Source: CAWAMR01 sp963783095 (GTDB taxonomy: Bacteria; Planctomycetota; Planctomycetia; Gemmatales; Gemmataceae). From it: a stretch of 64,000 nucleotides of DNA. Both the position numbers and the translations under genes were made by a program. Positions 28,171 through 38,182 of this stretch are shown one piece after another. The stretch's first letter is position 1, and each line of letters opens with the position of its first letter. The notes beneath the pieces are model-generated. The model saw only the letters and a list, made by a program, of their open reading frames with translations. It had not been told where the DNA came from and did not search any database. The stretch covers positions 558,001 to 622,000 of the forward strand of contig CAWAMR010000008.1 of the NCBI GenBank assembly GCA_963783095.1. Direction: 5' to 3'.

Positions 28171-28740
28171 ATCAATGTTATTTGTGCTTTGGCAAAAGCG
28201 TCCAAGTCAAAGATGAAATAGCCGGCAAGCGAGCGAAATGCCTATGGCGCAGCAAATACGATAGCCCCTGGAAAGAAGCCCTCGAACGGTTTTTCAAGCA
28301 GTTCCTTGCGTTGCTCTTCCCGCGAATCCATCGGGAAATTGACTGGAGCCGGGGCTATGAATTGCTCCAAACTGAATTGGAGAGAAGAAATTCGCCAGTT
28401 GTTGCGAATTGTGGATTGGTTTCTGGATTTAACGCCGCGTGCGGAGCGACAATTTCGTCAGGAACTACAGGCCTGGACAGAGGAAAAACAAATGCCATTC
28501 ATTCCTAGTTTTGAACGTCTTGCCCACGAGGAAGGAAAACGCAAAGGAGAACGCGAAGGAAATCGCAAAGGTTTGTTACAAGGGATCGCAGTCAGCCTCA
28601 AAATCAAATTCGGTTCCACGGGGCTCGTGGCAATGCCCGCCGTAAAAAAAGTCAAGGATATCGAGAAACTGCACACGCTTTTGGAATCTATTCCGGATGT
28701 GAAGACTCTGAAACAGTTTAGTGCCCTGCTACCCGGTTGA
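28171..28740 (+). pseudogene. Rpn-like gene remnant with internal deletion
   Basis: The first part reads YDSPWKEALERFFKQFLALL and PRIHREIDWSRGYELLQTEL, the conserved beginning of the planctomycete Rpn-like/PD-(D/E)XK family. It then jumps, with a frame change near 28385, directly to EEIRQLLRIVDWFLDLTPRA, MPFIPSFERLAHEEGKRKGE and a Lys/Glu/Gly-rich tail ending FSALLPG. The middle (nuclease core and the RPVVSLAVLAD region) is missing; that region is what the copy at 17555 retains. The deletion removes the catalytic core, so it should be inactive. It sits between aceF and lpd and interrupts an otherwise compact operon. Confidence 0.7.
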
Positions 28741-28794
28741 TGGCCTCCAGTTTTCGTGTACATCATTTAAGAAGCCGCCCAGGAGCATCAAAAC

Positions 28795-30223
28795 GTGCCA
28801 GATTTGAATATCGAAACCCCTTTGCTTATCATTGGCGGCGGTCCTGGCGGTTACCCTGCTGCCCTGGCGGCGGCCGATCACGGTTTGAAGTCGATCCTCG
28901 TCGATTCCGATCCGCGTCTGGGCGGAGTCTGTTCCAATCGAGGCTGCATACCCTCCAAGGCCTTGCTGCACGTTGCCAAGTTAATCAACGAGTCCCGCGA
29001 AGCCGAGGAATGGGGTTTGACCTTCACTGCCCCCAAACTCGATCTCGAAAAACTTCGCAACTACGTTCAGCAAAAAGTGGTCGGCAAATTGACCACGGGC
29101 ATCGGAATGCTTTGTAAAGGGCGCGGAGTTGAGGTCGTCAAAGGGACCAAAGCAATCTTTGAAGCCTCCAATTCGGTTCGACTCGAAGGCGAGAACACGG
29201 GACGGATCAAGTTTGAGAAAGCCGTCATTGCCACGGGAAGTATCCCGGCAATGCCCAAGGCGTTTGCAATCAACGATCGCGCGTCATGGATTCAACCGGT
29301 GCTCTTTTACTCCCCGATGTTCCCAAACGACTTCTTATAATCGGTGGCGGATATATTGGTCTGGAAATTGGCACTGTTTACTCAGCGCTCGGCAGCAAAG
29401 TTGTTGTCGTTGAGGCAACGGACGGCTTGTTGCCCACGGCAGACCGCGATCTGGTGAAGCCTCTGGAGAATCGCCTGCGCAAGCAATTTGAAGCGATTTA
29501 CCTGGATACCAAAGTCGCATCGATGCAGGCAGCGCCGCAAGGTATCGTCGTGACATTGGAAGGAAGAGATGTCCCAGCACAGGAGACTTTCGACCGCGTA
29601 CTGGTTTCCGTCGGCAGACGGCCCAATAGCGCTGGGATGGGACTGGAAAACACGAAAATTCAACTCGATGAGCGTGGCTTCATCAAGGTCGATCCTCAGC
29701 GACGAACCACCGACCCGAACATTTTCGCGATCGGCGACGTGGCGGGTGAACCGGGTCTGGCTCACAAGGCAACCGCAGAGGCGAAAGTAGTGGTCGAGAT
29801 GCTCCTGGGAGAACCGACGGAATTTGCCCCGCGACCATCCCGGCAGTAGTCTTTACCGATCCGGAATTGGCGTGGTGCGGGCTGACGGAGCGCGATGCCC
29901 AGACGCAGAAGATCGCCTACGACAAGATGGTTTTCCCCTGGTCTGCATCGGGACGGGCAACGACCTTGGGCCGGACGGAAGGGATGACCAAGCTCTTGGT
30001 TGAGCCGGTAAGCCAGCGGATTCTCGGAGTTGCGATCGTGGGTGTCGGTGCGGGCGAGATGATTGCGGAAGGGGTACTCGCGATCGAAATGGGCGCAGTG
30101 GCGCGCGATGTTGCGGAAAGCATCCATCCGCACCCAACGCTTTCGGAAACGATCATGGAAGGAGCTGAGCTTGCGCTAGGCTCGACAACGCATATCGCCA
30201 AGCCGAAAAAAGCGGCAAAGTGA
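28795..30223 (+). CDS. lpd: Dihydrolipoyl dehydrogenase (PDH E3), two frame changes
   Basis: Flavoprotein that reoxidises the E2 lipoyl group with NAD+. The GTG start at 28795 follows AGGAGCATCAAAAC. It begins MPDLNIETPLLIIGGGPGGY (FAD-binding), then the redox-active disulphide GGVCSNRGCIPSKALLHVAK. Frame changes near 29275 and 29840 split the rest: LLIIGGGYIGLEIGTVYSAL (NAD-binding), DRVLVSVGRRPNSAGMGLEN, NIFAIGDVAGEPGLAHKATA, then VFTDPELAWCGLTERDA and the catalytic HPHPTLSETIMEGAELALG. About 476 residues, normal. Completes the aceE-aceF-lpd set. Confidence 0.93.
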
Positions 30224-30236
30224 ATTGGATCTTGCT

Positions 30237-32139
30237 TCAAGCCCGCACTCTCAGGTCGCCGTCCCTTTTGGTCACGCCGACTCGATCCAGATATTCGCAA
30301 AGCGGCACCGCAAATTTCCGGGTCGTTCCCAGCAGGTCGCGGATTTCCGCAACCGTTAAGCCTGTACCCGAATTGAGTCGGTCGAGGATTTGCTGTCTCA
30401 TCTTGCCTTCAACATCGGCGTGAAGATAAATCTCATCGGTAACCTTGACGAGCAAGCCCTCGGCAACTGCCACGTCGTAAATGTCCTTCAAGGCCGAGGC
30501 ATTTCCCCCTGCCTGCGCTGCAAAACTCCCCGGATCGGGAGGCTGGAACTCGGCCGACAGGTGCGCCGACACCATTTTGTCTTTCAGTTTCCTTTGGTTG
30601 GCGCTCAATTTCGGCTTGAAATCGCTGGCGCAATGCGGTGACTATCGCCCACGATTTTTTTCTCGCGAATCAGCTGATCAACGACGCCTTGCAGAATCCC
30701 CTCATCGCCGATGTAATCGAGTTGCGAGAGAACCTTCTGTCGATCGTGGCTCGTCATCAAGACATTTTCCGAGTGGATTCGACTCAGGACGTTGAGAATT
30801 CGTTCTTCCAATTCGCGAAGCCGATCCGAGTGCAGCATGACCGCGTGTCCGGAGCCGACGATGTGCAATAGGCCATCGGCCAGCAATTGCTTCTGAACTG
30901 CCGGCACTTGACCCGGATGGATGCCGGCGCTGCGCACGAAATCGGCGGTAGAGAAACCGTGATAGCCTGCGAACCAGGCGACCATCTCGGCACGGGTATT
31001 CAGTTGATCCGACCACAACTTTTCAATGCGTTCCAGAATCTCAAAGTGCCTGCGACGAATCTTGGTGGTCACGGGTTGAAGCACCTGTCCGCCCCCGATC
31101 GTATGCTCCGCGGAAGAGTCGCGCAAGACGATCGGCTGGCCCCAGGTTGCCGTCACGGGTTCTTCGAGAAACAACTGTGCGAAGCCCCATTTCCCGGGTT
31201 CAATGGCATCGCAATCCAATAGCGAGATCGTCCCCATGACTTCCGCTGTGCCGATGTGCAACCGCATTGGGATTCGATGTTTGAGCGGCCTGCGGGTTTC
31301 ACTGGGAACGAGAAGCCTTACAGTCAAGACGCGCGACGGAACGAGATAGCCCGGCGTGGCCAGCTCTTGGCCCCTTTTAACCTGCTCGTGAGGCACACCC
31401 GCCAGATTGATGGCAGCGCGCTGGCCGCGCTGAACTTCCTCGACGGTTTGATTGTGATGGTTCAAACCGCGAATCCGAACTTTTTCCCCAGGCGGCAGCC
31501 AGTCCAGTTCCGAGTCGATCCGGGCTGAACCCGACGTGACAGAACCCGTAACCACAGTTCCATGCCCCTGGACGACAAAGGCGCGATCGATGGCCATGCG
31601 AAACCATTCGCCTTGCTGCTTGGCGGTCACTTGGCGCATTCCGCCCTCAAGGCCGCCCGCAACTCGGCGATGCCGCGCCCTGTCTGCGCGGAGTTCGGTA
31701 CGATCGGCGCTTTTTCGAGAAAGGTTCCCTTGACGAGATCGCGGATTTCCATCTCGACGAGTTGCAGCGTCATCTCATCGACCAGATCGCACTTGGTCAA
31801 AGCGATCACGCCGTGTTGGAGTCCGAGGAGTTGCAGGATTTCGAGATGTTCCCGCGTTTGCGGTTTGATCGATTCCCCGGCGGAAACGACCAGCATGGCC
31901 AGGTCGATGCCCGTCACACCGGCGAGCATATTCTTGATAAATCGCTCGTGGCCGGGAACATCGACGATGCCCAGGTGAAATTCGCCGAGATCGAGATGCG
32001 CGAAGCCGATGTCGATGGTGATGCCGCGTTTCTTTTCTTCGGGCAATCGGTCGCAATCGATGCCGGTGAGTGCTTTGACGAGAGAGGTTTTCCCGTGGTC
32101 GATGTGGCCGGCAGTGCCCAGAATCAAATCGCGTGGCAT
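30237..32139 (-). CDS. selB: Selenocysteine-specific elongation factor, two frame changes
   Basis: GTPase that delivers Sec-tRNA to UGA codons marked by a SECIS hairpin. The start at 32139 gives MPRDLILGTAGHIDHGKTSL with the P-loop HIDHGKTSLVKALTG, then EEKKRGITIDIGFAHLDLG, VDVPGHERFIKNMLAGVTGI, MLVVSAGESIKPQTREHLEI and LTKCDLVD. After a frame change near 31635 come AIDRAFVVQGHGTVVTGSVT, VRIRGLNHHNQTVEEVQRGQ and GEVMGTI-like barrel sequences. The C-terminal winged-helix domains continue with a second frame change near 30612 and end LCEYLDRVGVTKRDGDLRVR. About 630 residues, as expected. The final domains bind the SECIS. No selA, selD or tRNA-Sec gene is seen in this window. Convergent with lpd. 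Confidence 0.93.
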
Positions 32140-32255
32140 AAAATCACCGTTTCCGGGGCGATAAGTCCCGTTGTACTACTCATTCCTCGTTTCTTGCTCG
32201 ACGAATAAGATACTATACGCCGGGTGCAAAAATTTGAGCGGAGCGTCGAGTTTTT

Positions 32256-32387
32256 CCCCCTCTCCCCTGTACTCAGGGGAGAGGGTTGGGGTGAGGGGAA
32301 AAGCCTGCCACCATGAAAGACGCGTCTCGGAAGGTTGAAGGTTTACCCCCTCACCCTAACCCTCTCCCCTGAGTACAGGGGAGAGGG
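32256..32387. repeat. CCCTCTCCCC inverted repeat
   Basis: Left arm 32256-32298 (CCCCTCTCCCCTGTACTCAG, then TTGGGGTGAGGGG) and right arm 32347-32387 (its complement). Each arm also contains an internal palindrome around the TGTACTCA/TGAGTACA centre, so a cruciform with three stems is possible. Similar CCCTCACCCTAACCCTCTCC repeats are widespread in bacteria. It fills most of the 380-base divergent gap between selB and acpH; no gene is seen there. Confidence 0.85.
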
Positions 32388-32519
32388 AATTAGCGCTTGC
32401 TCGATTTCTTTTCCACTTGTGGGTAAAAGTCAATCTCAAAGCCAGGGGAGAGGAAAACCGATGCTTCTGCTGTGCCGATGTTGATTGCGGTTTGAACGCG
32501 CGGTTATATATGGAATGGT

Positions 32520-33114
32520 ATGAACTACCTATGCGCATTTGTTTTTGTCTGACGACACGCCGCCGGCTCTCTTGGGAAATCTGATCGCAGATTTCATCAA
32601 GGGGCGAGAGATTGATCAATTGCCCAGCGCAGTCCAAAACGGTATTCGACTCCACCGCAAGGTCGATTCTTTCACGGATAGGCATCCTGTGGTGCATCGG
32701 AGCATTCAGCGCATTAGCCAGCGCTGGGGTTGGTACTCTGGTATTGTCATCGATATGTGGTACGACCACCTGCTCAGCCGGGAATGGCGGCAGTATTCGG
32801 AGGAGCCTTTACGCCTGTTCGTTGACCGGGTACACCTCGCACTGCAATCGCAATTCGACGTATTGAACGAACAAGCCAGAAAGGATCTGTCCCGACTCAT
32901 TCAGACCGATCGCCTGGCAAACTATGCCCGAATTTCTGACCTGACGATCGCCTTGGAGCACATCTCGTATCGTATCATGCAACGGATACCGAAACGAGTC
33001 GTTCGCCTCCAAGACAGTATCCGCAATCTTCAGGCGAATGAAGAATCGCTGCTCGCCGATTTCGTGGAATTCTTTCCGCAACTCATTGAGTTTGTGAATT
33101 CCCGCGATCGATAA
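32520..33114 (+). CDS. acpH: ACP phosphodiesterase-like protein (one early frame change)
   Basis: Family of acyl-carrier-protein hydrolases that remove the phosphopantetheine arm. ATG 32520 gives MNYLCA, and a frame change near 32537 leads to HLFLSDDTPPALLGNLIADF, matching the MNFLAHLHLA...SGNLLADF start of E. coli AcpH. Further conserved parts are QNGIRLHRKVDSFTDRHPVV, WGWYSGIVIDMWYDHLLSRE (metal-ligand Asp/His) and ANYARISDLTIALEHISYRI. About 198 residues, usual length. Transcribed divergently from selB and convergently with the exporter. Confidence 0.85.
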
Positions 33115-33117
33115 GCG

Positions 33118-34827
33118 TCAAAACTCCATCTTCGCCAGAGTTCTTCCACCCAGGCGCATCGGGAACCAGACGGCAAACGCGGCCAGGAGTCCACCGACAG
33201 GAATGCCCGCGAAGACCCACCACGGCGTCTCACCACCTTGCGTCATGGTTTGATAATAAAGAATAACGTGATAGGGAACAACGATGGTAAGCATCGTCAG
33301 CACCAGATAGAGCAAACTGACGATCGTGAACATCGTACCGCCAAATCCGACGACGATTTTCGATGGATCGGTCTCGCGGAAATTCGGCATCCAGGCACTC
33401 ATGCCGACACATAGCCCGCTCAAGCCCAGCGCCAACATCAGTACCGCTATCAGGTGAACCACCACCGCGAGCCAGGGCATCCCCAGAACCAGATCGCTGA
33501 AGCCTACCAGCGCCCCGGCAAGTACCGCTGTCATGGTGACGGCAAAGGTGAATTTGCCCCAAAGCAATTGTTCGCGTTTTAGCGGCAACAGGCCGAGAAT
33601 CCAGAACTTTCGACCCTCCAGACTGATGAGCGGATAGACAAAGCGTGCCAGATAAGCACAGATCAGCAACCCGGTTGCGAAAAGGTTCAATCTGCTGACA
33701 GCTGCCCGATCGCGCAGCGGAACATCGACGCCCATGAACTGCCGAATGTTCAATACGCCCAAGATCATCAGTCCTGCGAAGATTCCCAGTTGGCCCACCT
33801 GTGCAGGCTCCCGGCGGAAGGTGCGAAAATCTTTCACGATCAATAAGCGCGTGCTGGGATGCAAGTAGCCGACGAGGAAATCCATGACTTTGTCCACCCA
33901 GACATCCCGATACTTTCTTCGGCCGCTGCCCCCTTCCGACATGCGATTGTAGCCGCGCCGATAGAGCAATTGAGCCATAAACGTGCCGATGACGTACAGA
34001 AACAAGCCGTTGCTCCAAAGCAGCGCCAGGGGAAACAGCGCCCTTCCAGATCGCCGCGGGCTGAGGCCAATAGCCCGCGCGACATCCAATGACTCGGCGA
34101 GAATTTGCTTTGCGCCAGCGCGAACATATCGAACAGCTTCTGAAGCGAATCCCGGTTCCGGGTCGCATCGCTCGCCATCGTGATGGCCTGATAAACGAAG
34201 TAGCCGGTTGCGAGGAGGGTGATTGCCAAAAGAAGAATCAAGCCTTGCTTGCGCTTTTGGGGAAAGTAATTGACCATGAGCAAGCAAATCACCGCACCAA
34301 CCGTGCCCGGCAAGAGCGTGAACGCAAGGAAATAAATGGGCAAGAGCGCATAAAAATGCCACGGCACTCCGAACGTGATTCCGTAAGCGATCAGGATCGG
34401 CGTACCCAGAATCATGAAGGCCCAGGAACTGAAGGCCACCGCGCCTTGAAACTTCACGGCAAAAATCTGATCGGCCCACGCGGGCGTCGTCAACAGGAAT
34501 CGAGTTTCCGCGCCGGTGAAAAGACTTGCATACAGGATCAATCCGGTGGAGAAGACCAGCATCCCGCCCAGCGTGAAGAACATCGAATCGAACACGAGTC
34601 CGACGATACTGCCGGTAAAGGATAGTTTCGACGCGACGACCTCTTTGAAGCCCCAGTAGGCAGCGAAAAAAGCGCACCCAGATAATAAAGCAGGACAGGA
34701 TCATCGAGATAAAGCGCAGGCGGGAGTTGCCGAATAACTGTGTGCCCGCATTGCGCAGGATCAGCCAGCGGACTCGTTGAAAGAGCCAGCCCTGTGATAC
34801 CGATTTTCGAGGAAGCAAGGCATTCAT
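33118..34827 (-). CDS. ABC-2-type exporter permease (two or three frame changes)
   Basis: Integral membrane subunit for the ATPase encoded upstream. The start at 34827 gives MNALLPRKSVSQGWLFQRVR and overlaps the ATPase stop (ATGA). Frame changes near 34690, 34600 and 34080 break it. Membrane helices can be read in every piece: FFTLGGMLVFSTGLILYASL, SSWAFMILGTPILIAYGITF, GTVGAVICLLMVNYFPQKRK, QGLILLLAITLLATGYFVYQ, VGQLGIFAGLMILGVLNIRQ, VTMTAVLAGALVGFSDLVLG, LIAVLMLALGLSGLCVGMSA, VSLLYLVLTMLTIVVPYHVI and a last helix GIPVGGLLAAFAVWFPMRLG. About 570 residues, large for ABC-2 permeases and suggesting two fused halves. Substrate unknown. Confidence 0.78.
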   Translation of the reverse strand: MNALLPRKSVSQGWLFQRVRWLILRNAGTQLFGNSRLRFISMILSCFIIWVRFFRCLLGLQRGRRVETILYRQYRRTRVRFDVLHAGRDAGLLHRIDPVCKSFHRRGNSIPVDDARVGRSDFCREVSRRGGLQFLGLHDSGYADPDRLRNHVRSAVAFLCALAHLFPCVHALAGHGWCGDLLAHGQLLSPKAQARLDSSFGNHPPRNRLLRLSGHHDGERCDPEPGFASEAVRYVRAGAKQILAESLDVARAIGLSPRRSGRALFPLALLWSNGLFLYVIGTFMAQLLYRRGYNRMSEGGSGRRKYRDVWVDKVMDFLVGYLHPSTRLLIVKDFRTFRREPAQVGQLGIFAGLMILGVLNIRQFMGVDVPLRDRAAVSRLNLFATGLLICAYLARFVYPLISLEGRKFWILGLLPLKREQLLWGKFTFAVTMTAVLAGALVGFSDLVLGMPWLAVVVHLIAVLMLALGLSGLCVGMSAWMPNFRETDPSKIVVGFGGTMFTIVSLLYLVLTMLTIVVPYHVILYYQTMTQGGETPWWVFAGIPVGGLLAAFAVWFPMRLGGRTLAKMEF

Positions 34828-35582
34828 TCCGAGCCGCCTTTCGCAGCTTTCAGTGCTGCGGCCTGAGCTTCTTCGGTCAGTTTCAGGAACACTTCTTCCA
34901 GTGTGCCGTCCAGGGCGGCGTGTTCGCAGGGTATCCAGCGTCCCGCAACTAATCAATTGACCGTGTTCGACGATGCCGATTCGATCCGCAAGTTCCTGGG
35001 CCACGTCGAGAGAATGCGTGGAAAGGAATACCGTTGTGCCGCGATCGGCCTCGGTGCGCAACAGGTTTTTCAGGAGCCGAATGCTCTTGGGATCGAGGCC
35101 GACGGTCGGCTCGTCGACGATCAAGACTTTTGGCTGATGAACCAAAGCCGCAGCGAAAACCGTTCGCTGACGCATGCCGTGCGAATAGCGTTCGGTCAAA
35201 TCGTCTACGAATTCCTGCAAGTTGAATAGCTCGATGACTTCAGCGATTCTTCGCTCGGCGTCGGCTTTCTGCAAGCCATAGAGGTCGGCAATAAACTTGA
35301 GGAATTCGCGCCGGAAAGTTTTTCATAGAGGAACGGCTGATCGGGAACGTAACTCAAGAGTTGACGAGCCTGGTCGCCTTGTGCGACCACGTCAAAACCA
35401 CCGACCCGGATGCTTCCGGATGTTGGAAACAGCAGGCCGCAAATCATCTTGATGGTCGTGGTTTTCCCAGCCCCATTGGGACCGAGAAACGCGAACAATT
35501 CCCCCTCGGCGATGTGCAGAGAGAGATTTTCAACCGCGACCTTGGTGCCGTAGCGCTTCGTGACCTGATTCAGCTCGATCAT
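34824..35582 (-). CDS. ABC transporter ATPase (two frame changes)
   Basis: Nucleotide-binding subunit paired with the permease. The start at 35582 gives MIELNQVTKRYGTKVAVENL, Walker A GPNGAGKTTTIKMICGLLFP, the Q-loop region LLSYVPDQPFLYEKLSG, then after a frame change near 35300 REFLKFIADLYGLQKADAER, the signature YSHGMRQRTVFAAALVHQPK, Walker B VLIVDEPTVGLDPKSIRLLK and the H-loop FLSTHSLDVAQELADR. A second frame change near 34905 restores ALDGTLEEVFLKLTEEAQAA at the C-terminus. About 250 residues, DrrA/CcmA-like class. ATG and stop overlap with the permease gene shows translational coupling. The repeat at 35603 lies just upstream, so its promoter must be close or shared. Confidence 0.88.
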
Positions 35583-35602
35583 GCACACTCCGAGATGTCG
35601 AA

Positions 35603-35703
35603 GAGTGGTCAGTGTACAGTGGTCAGTGGTCAGTAAATACCAAGACTTCCGGGTCTTTTGCATTTGCATTTACTGACCACTGATCACTGTCCACTGACCA
35701 CTG
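35603..35703. repeat. GTGGTCAGTG inverted repeat, copy 1
   Basis: Left arm 35603-35637 (GTGGTCAGTGTACAGTGGTC) and right arm 35669-35703 (TACTGACCACTGATCACTGT), both made of short CAGTGGT/ACTGACC units around a 30-base loop. The end of the hypothetical protein gene at 35670 lies within it. A second copy is at 48174-48330. Confidence 0.85.
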
Positions 35704-36662
35704 CTCAAGATTTCAATTGTAGTTTTTTCGGACGATTCAGGTCTTACGGTGGACTTCCTCATTCGAAGCGGTCCAGCCTGAGTCTGTCGGTCATCAGAAT
35801 CGCTTCCTGACGGATCACCCTCTGCATCGGATACCTGAATCCAGGTCCGGGCCTTGATCGTCTGAGTAATATCATCCGCATCGCGGTATTCGATGACATA
35901 GCAGGTATACGTTCTGTCGTTCAAATTTAGCTCTTGAGGCTCCTGCAATACCTCCGCATTCAGCATTGTCAGTTGGTCGAACGAGACGTCTGCCGGTTCG
36001 CCTTTTTTGTCGGGTACCTTTACTCCCGGCGCGATTCGCCCCAAACTACTTTTCAGTGCATCGCTGAGCGGATCCAGCGCAGCCAACTGCCAGCGTTGAC
36101 CGGGCCGAACCCGGATTTTGGAGTGTGGATGCATCGGATTCCACATGCTCGCCGATTTCAATGCTACTGCGGGCAACGGTTGCTCATTGATATTCGCGAG
36201 CAACGACTTGACCGTGATAATAGGATAAAGCTTCCCTTCCCTGACGGTTGCATTGAGGTGAATAGAACTATCCAAGTTCAACACCGATAGCTTTACGCTC
36301 GACTCCAGGGAGATGAGCTTGCCCGTACGAGTTACGCGCTGTGTGGTGGAGAACTCGGGAATCTTGAAGGGGATAACCATACCTGCGAGACTAACATTGA
36401 TTTCCACGTTCTTCATATAATTGGATAGTTCAAAGGTATCATTTTGCTTATAGGTCATTGCGGTGTAGGCGCTGCCTATCTTTTTGTCGCCTCGATAGAC
36501 GATCCAACGAACTTGCTGCGGACTCGCCTCGTCCGCGAGTTCGACCGTGAAGGGAGGCTCGCGATCGCTGCGGAATTCGGGCCACCATTCCCGGTAGAAA
36601 AACCACCCCATCGTGGCCAACCATCCCAGCAGAATCAGCCCGGTGAATAAGCGAGAAGGCAT
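35670..36662 (-). CDS. Membrane-anchored protein of unknown function; C-terminus encoded by a repeat
   Basis: The start at 36662 gives MPSRLFTGLILLGWLATMGW, an N-terminal membrane anchor, followed by FFYREWWPEFRSDREP. The rest looks periplasmic and beta-rich: VELADEASPQQVRWIVYRGD, YTAMTYKQNDTFELSNYMKN, VKLSVLNLDSSIHLNATVRE, MWNPMHPHSKIRVRPGQRWQ, ADVSFDQLTMLNAEVLQEPQ and TYTCYVIEYRDADDITQTIK. No family recognised; the plan (anchor plus a domain that reads VIEYRDAD-type strands) fits a lipid- or metal-linked accessory protein. The last residues SSGQWTVISGQ are translated from the GTGGTCAGTG repeat, so the insertion probably replaced the original end. 330 residues, intact. Confidence 0.65.
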   Translation of the reverse strand: MPSRLFTGLILLGWLATMGWFFYREWWPEFRSDREPPFTVELADEASPQQVRWIVYRGDKKIGSAYTAMTYKQNDTFELSNYMKNVEINVSLAGMVIPFKIPEFSTTQRVTRTGKLISLESSVKLSVLNLDSSIHLNATVREGKLYPIITVKSLLANINEQPLPAVALKSASMWNPMHPHSKIRVRPGQRWQLAALDPLSDALKSSLGRIAPGVKVPDKKGEPADVSFDQLTMLNAEVLQEPQELNLNDRTYTCYVIEYRDADDITQTIKARTWIQVSDAEGDPSGSDSDDRQTQAGPLRMRKSTVRPESSEKTTIEILSSGQWTVISGQ

Positions 36663-36843
36663 CACAACTCCAGAAAATGAAAGAACCCGGCATCTCGATA
36701 GTAGGCGTTTGCAGTTTGATTTGGGACTACTCTTCTCGATCATACGCGAAATTGCCGGGTCGATGCAACGGTTGGGCTTGATTCGGTGAGGGATTCTCTT
36801 CAACAATAGGGCAAATTCCTTCGAGCAAGAAGTGGGAGAATCT

Positions 36844-37942
36844 ATGATCGTCGGCGTACCGCGAGAGATCAAGGCGGATGAATATCGAGTGGCCATGATC
36901 CCGGTTGGGGTCGAAGAATTGAGAAAGGCCGGGCATACGGTACTCGTTCAGTCCGGTGCGGGGCAGGGCAGCGGAATCTCCGACGAGCGTTATGCGAAGT
37001 CCGGCGCTCAGATCGTCGCCGATGCCGCAACGATCTGGAAACAGGCCGAGTTGATCGTGAAGGTGAAGGAGCCTCTCGCGGATGAATGGTCATCGATGCG
37101 CTCGGATCAGGTCGTATTTACCTATTTTCATTTTGCTGCGGATGAAAAACTGACCCGCGCTGTTTTGAATGCCGGCATCGTCGCCGTGGCCTATGAAACG
37201 ATCAAGGATGCGCGAGGGGGCTTGCCTTTGCTCACTCCGATGAGCGAAGTAGCCGGGCGAATGAGCATTCAAGAGGGCGCGAAGTATCTGGAGCGCCCTT
37301 TCCAGGGGCGAGGCATTTTGTTGGGTGGCGTGCCCGGTGTTGCGCCGGCATCGGTGGTGGTGCTGGGCGGCGGCATTGTCGGCGCAAACGCGGCCAAAGT
37401 CGCCGCGGGTTTGGGTGCCCACGTTTCCATTCTCGACATCAATCTCGACCGATTGCGCTATCTCGACGATGTCATGCCGCGCAATGTCACCACGCTGTTC
37501 AGCGATCGGCACAACATTTTGGAATGTCTTTCACACGCCGATCTGGTGATCGGGGCCGTCCTGATCCCCGGCGCGGACTCCCATGCTCATCACCCGATCC
37601 GACCTGTCGGGGATGCTGCCGCGCGCGGTCATCATCGATGTGGCCATCGATCAAGGAGGCTGCATCGAAACGTCGCGTCCGACCACGCACGCCAACCCGA
37701 CTTACATTGTCGATGACGTGGTGCATTACTGTGTCACCAACATGCCGGGGGCCGTGGGAAGAACGAGTACCTACGCCCTGACCAACGTGACGCTTCCTTA
37801 CGTGTTGCAACTGGCCAACAAAGGCTGGGAGCGGGCCTGTCGAGAGAATGCCGGTCTGGGACAAGGTGTGAATATCCGACACGGGCAGGTGACAAATCCT
37901 GCGGTGGCGATGACATTTGGATTGGAGTGCGCGAAGCTGTAA
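36844..37942 (+). CDS. ald: Alanine dehydrogenase (one frame change)
   Basis: NAD-dependent enzyme that interconverts L-alanine and pyruvate plus ammonia. ATG 36844 gives MIVGVPREIKADEYRVAMIP; then QVVFTYFHFAADEKLTRAVL, AVAYETIKDARGGLPLLTPM, SEVAGRMSIQEGAKYLERPF and the Rossmann motif VVVLGGGIVGANAAKVAAGL with HVSILDINLDRLRYLDD. A frame change near 37575 follows HADLVIGAVLIPGA; the rest runs LITRSDLSGMLPRAVIIDVA, IDQGGCIETSRPTTHANPTY and VHYCVTNMPGAVGRTSTYAL. About 366 residues, normal. A ribosome-binding GTGGGAGAATCT precedes the start. Confidence 0.93.
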
Positions 37943-37959
37943 ACGCGGTTCGCCAAGGG

Positions 37960-38060
37960 CGACTCGCGTAGCGGCGGCTTCCAGCCGCCGTAGCTTGGCG
38001 ACCCCTACAACCTGCCCGTCGGTACAGACGGCGGCTGGAAGCCGCCGCTACGCGGTTCGC
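37960..38060. repeat. Nested inverted repeat, GCGTAGCGGCGGC family
   Basis: Left arm 37966-37994 (GCGTAGCGGCGGCTTCCAGC) and right arm 38028-38053 (complement). Each arm itself is a GGCGGCTTCCAGCCGCC palindrome, so the element can fold as one long or two short hairpins. It starts 18 bases after the ald stop. Confidence 0.87.
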
Positions 38061-38182
38061 CCCTGGCGAACGTCGCAAGGAGGCGACTCATTCAACTTGG
38101 TCTTCGATTTTCGTTCCATGTCAAGCGATTCGCCCGTGCACGACTCGAAGCCTGCGCCGTTGCTGTTCTGCTGGTCTGGTGC

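Noticed and set aside
32150..32255. tRNA-like fold near selB
   Set aside because: No cloverleaf with a TTCRA-type arm could be built; no tRNA gene was found anywhere in the window.
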